A DNA stretch of 64,000 nucleotides from CAVIQK01 sp963644945 (GTDB taxonomy: Bacteria; Bacillota; Clostridia; Christensenellales; DTU072). The stretch covers positions 124,001-188,000 of the forward strand of contig CAVIQK010000001.1 of NCBI GenBank assembly GCA_963644945.1, given 5' to 3'. The notes beneath the pieces are model-generated. The model was not told the origin of the DNA. It saw nothing but the letters and a program-made list of their open reading frames with translations, and searched no databases. Below are positions 58,975 through 64,000 of this stretch, one piece after another. A program made the position numbers and the translations under genes. Each line of letters starts with the position of its first letter. Position 1 is the first letter of the stretch.

Positions 58975-59661
58975 ATGCAACACGGAAAGAAATATGTAGA
59001 TTCTAAGAAAGCCATTGAAGCCCGTACTTACGAACCCGAAGAGGCTATCAAACTCGCTATCGAAACATCCAAAGCAAAATTCGACGAAACAATCGAACTT
59101 CACATCAAATTAGGTGTTGACAGCCGTCACGCCGACCAACAAGTCCGTGGAGTCGTCGTACTTCCTCACGGAACAGGTAAAACTTTGAGAGTTCTTGCTC
59201 TTTGTAAAGGTGAAAAAGCCGATCAAGCGCAAGCCGCCGGTGCAGATTTCGTAGGTGCCGAAGAACTCGTCGCCAAAATTCAAAACGAAGCATGGTTCGA
59301 TTATGACGTAATCGTTACAACCCCCGATATGATGGGCCTTGTAGGAAGACTCGGTAAAGTTTTGGGACCTAAAGGACTTATGCCTAACCCCAAATCCGGT
59401 ACAGTCGCTATGGATATAGCCAAAGCCATCAAAGATATCAAAGCAGGTAAAGTCGAATACAGAGTAGACAAAACCAATATCTGCCACGTTATCATCGGAA
59501 AGAAATCTTTCGGATACGAAAAACTCAAAGAGAACTTCGATGTTTTGATGGATGCTATCGTAAAGGCAAAACCTGCGGCATCAAAAGGTACATACCTAAA
59601 AGGTATCACCATGGCTGCAACGATGGGCCCCGGAATCCGTATCTACTACAAACAAGCGTAA
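58975..59661 (+). CDS. rplA: 50S ribosomal protein L1
   Basis: A 228-residue L1-stalk protein and usual autoregulator of its own operon. GVVVLPHGTGKTLRVLALCKGE, LGKVLGPKGLMPNPKSGTV and the C-terminal ATMGPGIRI segments are canonical. It ends the rpmG-secE-nusG-rplK-rplA operon; a strong terminator follows, and rplJ-rplL, normally next, are elsewhere (11 kb). Confidence 0.97.
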   Translation: MQHGKKYVDSKKAIEARTYEPEEAIKLAIETSKAKFDETIELHIKLGVDSRHADQQVRGVVVLPHGTGKTLRVLALCKGEKADQAQAAGADFVGAEELVAKIQNEAWFDYDVIVTTPDMMGLVGRLGKVLGPKGLMPNPKSGTVAMDIAKAIKDIKAGKVEYRVDKTNICHVIIGKKSFGYEKLKENFDVLMDAIVKAKPAASKGTYLKGITMAATMGPGIRIYYKQA

Positions 59662-59678
59662 TACAAAGAATTCTGATG

Positions 59679-59709
59679 AAAAGTGCATGAGAAATCATGC
59701 ACTTTTTTT
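59679..59709 (+). terminator. Terminator of the rplKA operon
   Basis: AAAAGTGCATGA pairs perfectly with TCATGCACTTTT around a GAAA tetraloop, then T run. Confidence 0.92.
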
Positions 59710-59727
59710 GTGCAAAATTTTTGTGTA

Positions 59728-59756
59728 TTGACGAAAGTATATTTTAATAATATAAT
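59728..59756 (+). promoter_or_regulatory. Promoter of the 59794 gene
   Basis: TTGACG (59728-59733), 17 bases, TATAAT (59751-59756). Confidence 0.75.
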
Positions 59757-59793
59757 ATTTTTGTATAACTAGAATTGTACGATTTGGAGCAAT

Positions 59794-61524
59794 ATGGAAA
59801 AGAAACACGTTTTGGAAATATCTCTTGTTGTTGTGTTGATTGTCGTAATCATACTCAACGTAGTTATCGCAATTGTCGTCGATAAAAAGAACGATAGCGA
59901 GCAGTCTTCCGTAAGAGATCAAGAGATTTTAGCCAATTATCTTGAAAAACAAGGTTTCAAGGATATCCCCACCGGCGACAAAGAGACGGTGGAAGCCTAT
60001 CTTAGAAAAAGCGGATTCACAAAATCGGAAAAATCTACCGAAACGGCTGCCGAATATTTTAGAAAAGCGGTAGGCGACGAAAAGGTTTCGGTTATAAACA
60101 TTGTCGAATATGAAACCGAAGAAGAAGCGAATAAGGTTTTTGAAACATTGACTTCGTCAAAATCTAACCCGAAATATGATAAAAACGGTAGTTTTGTATA
60201 TGAAGACCAATCGACAGGCGTAAAGACAAGCGGTGCTTTCTTGAAAAGAGGCAATTCTGTTTATTCCACATTTTTCTATGTAAAAGACTCATCGGTTTCG
60301 ACTTTGCGCAACATCGGAAAATCTATGAGTTATGACGAAATTACGGCTTTTCTTCTCCGCAACGGATATGTTTTGAAAAGTACCGAAAGCGAATATCTTT
60401 TGTACCAAAAAGAATACGGCGAGTATATGTCCCTCGTGTCGCAAGTCAAAGTCTATGACGGTTGGAGTCAAGAAAAGTTCGATGCACAGAAAAAAGAAAA
60501 GGCATCTTACAAATTGTCCAAATACCCCGACGTCCAAGTTATCGGACAAATCGGTAGCAACAAAGAATTGTATATCTCGCTAGATGGTTGCGGATGCATT
60601 ATAAATAAAGACAAAATCGTCTTCGTAGAAGAAGAAACTACGCTCAACAAGACGATCAACGAATATTTCTCATGGCTCGAAATGGGCGGAATTCTGCTCA
60701 ACAATACTTATAAGACGGTGGCAAGCATCGAAAATTATGCTTTGGACAACGGTTATGCACTCCAAGACGGTGTATATGTCAAGGCGAAAAACGGCGGAAA
60801 GTTCGATGCATCGACGTTAAGTAGCGGTATGCAGGAATTTTTGAGTGAATATCTGGGATCTTCCACTGCGGAAATAGAAATCACGAAATGTGCAGATTCA
60901 TCAGCCGCAATGGAAAAGTTGTCGAGCATTACGGTAGATACGGACGAAACCCAAATCGAAACAAGCCTTGACGGAAAACTTTGTCTGTATAGAGAATATC
61001 GTGACGGCAACGACGACTATGTCAACGGCGAAATTATGATGTGTGTGGAAGATTCTGTGGTCGCTTTCCGCATGAAAACCCCTAGCACGAGAAAGACCGA
61101 AGTTATCAAAAAACTTACCCGTATGAGTGGCTACAACTACAACAATGCGGACAAGTTCAAAGAAAATTATTCCGAATCGGAATATACCTTGACCGAAAAC
61201 GTTTATACGACCGCATCCGAAAAGACATTGACCGTAATCCGCTCCGAATATAAGAAGAACGGCATAATCGATGCGATTGTGTTCTATTCTAGCGATACCG
61301 AATATCTAGATAAACTTTATGAAGATTTGTCAAATGATATTTTGGCGGTGAAATTCGTAGATAAAAGATCTGTCGAAACCGAAAACAGTTATGTCTATGT
61401 CAACGGAATGAACAACACCGATGAAAAATACGCCGCCGTAGTAAGAAGAGACGGAGCCGTATTACTTCTAGGAAGAGCATGGTCGGTAAAAGATTTGTTC
61501 GCAAAATATCTCCCTACCGCATAA
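59794..61524 (+). CDS. Unknown membrane-anchored protein, 576 residues
   Basis: I do not recognise this protein. One N-terminal hydrophobic helix (residues ~8-29) probably anchors it with the rest outside the cell; there is no lipobox. The remaining ~540 residues are hydrophilic and seem to be built from three or four degenerate modules of ~130 residues, each opening with a helix like YLEKQGF, FLLRNGYVL or YALDNGYAL and holding a beta-strand pair near GAFLKRGNSVYSTFFYV, DSVVAFRMKT or RRDGAVLLLGRAW. A CGC stretch occurs mid-protein (GCGCII). GGAG precedes the ATG. It lies 51 bp before a hybrid histidine kinase gene, so it could be its sensory partner; that is inference. Confidence 0.75.
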   Translation: MEKKHVLEISLVVVLIVVIILNVVIAIVVDKKNDSEQSSVRDQEILANYLEKQGFKDIPTGDKETVEAYLRKSGFTKSEKSTETAAEYFRKAVGDEKVSVINIVEYETEEEANKVFETLTSSKSNPKYDKNGSFVYEDQSTGVKTSGAFLKRGNSVYSTFFYVKDSSVSTLRNIGKSMSYDEITAFLLRNGYVLKSTESEYLLYQKEYGEYMSLVSQVKVYDGWSQEKFDAQKKEKASYKLSKYPDVQVIGQIGSNKELYISLDGCGCIINKDKIVFVEEETTLNKTINEYFSWLEMGGILLNNTYKTVASIENYALDNGYALQDGVYVKAKNGGKFDASTLSSGMQEFLSEYLGSSTAEIEITKCADSSAAMEKLSSITVDTDETQIETSLDGKLCLYREYRDGNDDYVNGEIMMCVEDSVVAFRMKTPSTRKTEVIKKLTRMSGYNYNNADKFKENYSESEYTLTENVYTTASEKTLTVIRSEYKKNGIIDAIVFYSSDTEYLDKLYEDLSNDILAVKFVDKRSVETENSYVYVNGMNNTDEKYAAVVRRDGAVLLLGRAWSVKDLFAKYLPTA

Positions 61525-61544
61525 ATAAAAAGATGAAATAAAAA

Positions 61545-61562
61545 TGAGATAAAACTATCTCA
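61545..61562 (+). other. Hairpin just before the kinase ribosome-binding site
   Basis: TGAGATA-AAAC-TATCTCA, a 7-bp hairpin ending at the AAAAGG ribosome-binding site of the kinase gene. It may modulate translation; no T tract. Confidence 0.45.
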
Positions 61563-61575
61563 AAAGGTGTGTTAT

Positions 61576-63480
61576 ATGAATGGTCAAATAGGAACATATT
61601 GTACAAGTACGTTCTTTATGTTGTTGACGCTTGCTATTCTAGTCATGCGTACATTTTTCGTAATAAAACAAAAAAGCAGTAGAAGACGTTGCCTTTTCCT
61701 TTTGGGCGCAACCATGGCTTACGTGCTACTGGACGGAATGTTTGTCTCTACGTCGCTTAGTAAAAATGTCCCTCACGAAGCATTCGAAGTATCGGTTTTC
61801 CTTTTTTACATTGCATACGTAATACTTCCTTATGCATGGCACACATTTTCAAGAAACTTCGTAGGTCTTACGTTTAGAAAGGCTACAAAGATTATAGAAA
61901 CAATCCCCCTTGTGGTACTACTTATACTTGTTATATCTTCGCCTTTTACGGGAGCGTTGTGGTCTTTTAGCGAGGAAGGTACTTACATAAGAGGACAGTG
62001 GTTTACTTTTTACACATGGTTAAACTTCTTCTATTACATCGAGCCTCTTATAGATATGGTCGTGATACTTTGCAAAAAGGAACAAAAGAACGAGCCGTAT
62101 ATGTTCAAATCGGTGCTTATTTCGACAATACCTCTCATTGGCGCCGTCATCAACAACTTCGTTCTTCCTATATATATGATATATCCTTTCCAACCGTTCT
62201 GTTCGGTTGCCATGGTGTTACTCGCCTTCTTCTTCATGGGATCTGCGGAGCAAGAAATTTTGCAAACAGAACACCAAAAAGCCCTACAAGTGGCACTTGA
62301 AAAAGCCAAAGTCGCTACTCAAAAAGCCGAAGAAGCCAACAGAGTCAAGACGACGTTTTTGTCTAACGTCAGCCATGATATTCGCACCCCGATGAATGCT
62401 ATTCTCAACCTTACCAAAATCGCAATGGAAGAAAACGATGTGAATAATATGAAAGAATATCTCAATAAAATGGAGATATCCGAAAAATTCCTACTCGGAC
62501 TTATCAACGATATTTTGGATATGAGTAAGATAGAAAGCGGTGAGATGATTCTCAATAAAGACGCCCTCACGAGATCTGAATTTATCAAGACGGTCGATAC
62601 CGTTATTGCGCCTATAATGGAAAGCAAAAAACTCAACTTCCACCAAGAACTACGCCCGGGAGAATTTACGATAGGTGTAGATAAATTGAGATTTAATCAA
62701 ATATTCTTCAATTTGTTGTCAAATGCGTCAAAATTCACTCCGGAAGGGGGAGATGTTTGGTTCATTGTCGATAACATGGAGACCAACAACGATAAATTAT
62801 TAATTAGATTTATCGTAAGAGATACGGGTATCGGTATGAGCGAAGAATTCCAAAAGCATGTCTTTGAGCCGTTTTCAAGAGAAAGAAACGAACTTACCAA
62901 AGGTATTCAAGGGACAGGACTCGGACTACCTATCGTAAAGAGCCTGGTAGAAGCGATGGACGGTAGCATTTCGATAAAGAGTAAACTCGGCGAAGGCACC
63001 GAAGTCACCGTACTTCTCTCAGTCGATATTTTGTCAAGAGACGAAAGCGGAAAATGGGTGGACAAAGACGAGATCGAAGACAAAGATATTTCCGGACTCA
63101 ATATACTGCTTGTCGAAGACAACGAACTCAATACTTATGTGGCAAAGACCATACTAGAAAGAAAGAAATGTAACGTCGAAGTCGCCGAAAACGGACAAAT
63201 TGCCGTAGATAAGTTTATTTTGTCGGAAGAAAATCATTTCGATGCAATATTGATGGATGTACGTATGCCGGTAATGGACGGTATCGAAGCGACCAAAAAG
63301 ATTAGAGAATTCGATAGAGCCGATGCAAAAACAGTGCCGATTATCGCAATGACCGCAGACGCTTTCGACGAAGAACGTAAAAAGACTTTGGATGCCGGCA
63401 TGAATTATCATTTGTCAAAGCCTATCGATTTTGAAAAACTCGACAATGTTTTGGCAGAGTGTACTCGCAAAAATAAATAA
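61576..63480 (+). CDS. Hybrid sensor histidine kinase/response regulator
   Basis: A 634-residue protein. About seven transmembrane helices (residues ~8-230) form the sensor, similar in layout to seven-helix modules also seen in the GGDEF protein at 4.1 kb. A coiled linker leads to the HisKA domain with phosphoacceptor His in NVSHDIRTPMNA, then HATPase (N box FNLLSNASKFTPEGG, G boxes RDTGIGM and GTGLGLPI), and a receiver domain with phosphoacceptor Asp in AILMDVRMPVMDG. The frame extends back to a GTG at 61567, inside the ribosome-binding site, so ATG 61576 is used. It precedes a response regulator with 24 bp between. Confidence 0.95.
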   Translation: MNGQIGTYCTSTFFMLLTLAILVMRTFFVIKQKSSRRRCLFLLGATMAYVLLDGMFVSTSLSKNVPHEAFEVSVFLFYIAYVILPYAWHTFSRNFVGLTFRKATKIIETIPLVVLLILVISSPFTGALWSFSEEGTYIRGQWFTFYTWLNFFYYIEPLIDMVVILCKKEQKNEPYMFKSVLISTIPLIGAVINNFVLPIYMIYPFQPFCSVAMVLLAFFFMGSAEQEILQTEHQKALQVALEKAKVATQKAEEANRVKTTFLSNVSHDIRTPMNAILNLTKIAMEENDVNNMKEYLNKMEISEKFLLGLINDILDMSKIESGEMILNKDALTRSEFIKTVDTVIAPIMESKKLNFHQELRPGEFTIGVDKLRFNQIFFNLLSNASKFTPEGGDVWFIVDNMETNNDKLLIRFIVRDTGIGMSEEFQKHVFEPFSRERNELTKGIQGTGLGLPIVKSLVEAMDGSISIKSKLGEGTEVTVLLSVDILSRDESGKWVDKDEIEDKDISGLNILLVEDNELNTYVAKTILERKKCNVEVAENGQIAVDKFILSEENHFDAILMDVRMPVMDGIEATKKIREFDRADAKTVPIIAMTADAFDEERKKTLDAGMNYHLSKPIDFEKLDNVLAECTRKNK

Positions 63481-63504
63481 AACGACTAACGGAATGAGGG
63501 GAAA

Positions 63505-64000
63505 ATGAAAAACAGGATTTTGATAGTCGATGACGTCGAACTCAACAGAGAGATGCTTGCCCTAATGCTTGGCAACAAGTATGATTTCCTTTATGCCAAA
63601 AACGGAATAGAGGCAATCGAGATTTTGGGCGGAGATAAAAGCATCGACCTAATACTACTTGACGTCAACATGCCCGATATGGACGGATTCGAAGTCTTAC
63701 GTATAATGAACGAAAGGCACTGGATAGACGAATTCCCCGTAATTATCATATCGGCAGAGGACAGTACGGAATATATAACTAAGGCTTACCAATTGGGTGT
63801 TTCGGACTTTTTGAGTCGTCCGTTCCGCACGATAATCGTTCAACGTCGTGTAGAAAACACTTTGTCAATGTACGCCAACCAAAAGAAATTGATCAAAGTC
63901 GTCGAAAATCAAATATGGGATAGAGAAAAGGTAAGCAATTCGATGATAAATATTTTCAGCAATATCATCGAACTGAGAAATCATGAGTCGGGCAGTCATA
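63505..64000 (+). CDS. Response regulator, probably with HD-GYP output, cut by window end
   Basis: 165 codons are visible; the frame is open to the window edge. Residues 1-120 are a receiver domain with acidic pocket VDD (9-10), phosphoacceptor Asp53 in LLLDVNMPDMDG, and the conserved Ser/Thr and Lys-equivalent positions (SAED, RPF rather than KPF). After a coiled linker the last residues read IIELRNHESGSH, which is how HD-GYP domains of RpfG-type c-di-GMP phosphodiesterases usually begin. The HD and GYP motifs themselves lie beyond the window. GAGGGG precedes the ATG. Likely partner of the hybrid kinase just upstream. Confidence 0.85.
   Translation, partial: MKNRILIVDDVELNREMLALMLGNKYDFLYAKNGIEAIEILGGDKSIDLILLDVNMPDMDGFEVLRIMNERHWIDEFPVIIISAEDSTEYITKAYQLGVSDFLSRPFRTIIVQRRVENTLSMYANQKKLIKVVENQIWDREKVSNSMINIFSNIIELRNHESGSH

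Overview
The window looks like chromosomal DNA of a low-to-moderate GC Bacillota, probably an anaerobic, gut-type Clostridia-like lineage. The basis is Firmicutes-style gene content and order (PgpH-YbeY-Era-RecO, CdaA, a Clostridia-type Crp/Fnr regulator, pyruvate phosphate dikinase, Asp23/AmaP-like and DUF1858 proteins), strong Shine-Dalgarno sequences on most genes, sigma-A type promoters, and no respiratory genes. I cannot place it more finely. There are no rRNA, tRNA, CRISPR, phage or transposase genes; this is core chromosome with a few accessory islands.

Layout. 0-6 kb: end of a hypoxanthine phosphoribosyltransferase gene, then a leftward run recO, a fused ybeY-era gene, and a short PgpH-type c-di-AMP phosphodiesterase, then a membrane diguanylate cyclase and an unknown gene. 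6-11 kb: Crp/Fnr regulator, AmaP-like protein, DUF1858 redox protein, ppdK. 11-19 kb: rplJ-rplL with an L10 leader, a candidate small RNA, an M3 peptidase, and the str cluster rpsL-rpsG-fusA-tuf with a long structured leader. 19-24 kb: a leftward nahK/CBM9-like/galE operon for N-acetylhexosamine use, divergent from an ECF-type S component, then two small unknown proteins. 24-30 kb: secA-prfB-tsaD-methyltransferase-rsmI. 30-40 kb: mostly leftward accessory genes (PAP2 phosphatase, phospholipase C-like, GH13 alpha-glucosidase, DUF3810, radical SAM, GPH symporter, BMP lipoprotein, CPA2 antiporter). 40-51 kb: holA, membrane protein, c-di-AMP synthase, aspartate kinase, secG, smpB, metY-metA, recF, argS, YgjP-like peptidase. 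51-57 kb: aminopeptidases M18 and M29, YjbQ, a PlsC/zinc-ribbon fusion, fba, a two-copy 120-bp repeat, a phosphoribosyltransferase. 57-60 kb: rpmG-secE-nusG-rplK-rplA. 60-64 kb: a large anchored unknown protein, a hybrid histidine kinase and a response regulator that appears to enter an HD-GYP domain at the window edge.

Themes. Both a synthase and a hydrolase of c-di-AMP are present, and both a synthase and a probable hydrolase of c-di-GMP. The methionine genes fit an O-acetylhomoserine route (MetA has Glu111). The ribosomal beta operon is broken up: rplKA and rplJL are 47 kb apart and rpoBC is not between rplL and rpsL.

The items I find most worth checking are: a tandem 120-bp hairpin repeat after fba; a free-standing ~80-nt RNA gene before the M3 peptidase; several genes whose promoters sit so close to the start codon that the mRNA should be leaderless; a perfect FNR-type box over the antiporter promoter; the YbeY-Era fusion; and the structured rpsL leader with a repeated CTGCCGAG element. 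I do not see a clearly new multi-gene system such as a defence island. All statements come from reading the sequence; no database search was run.
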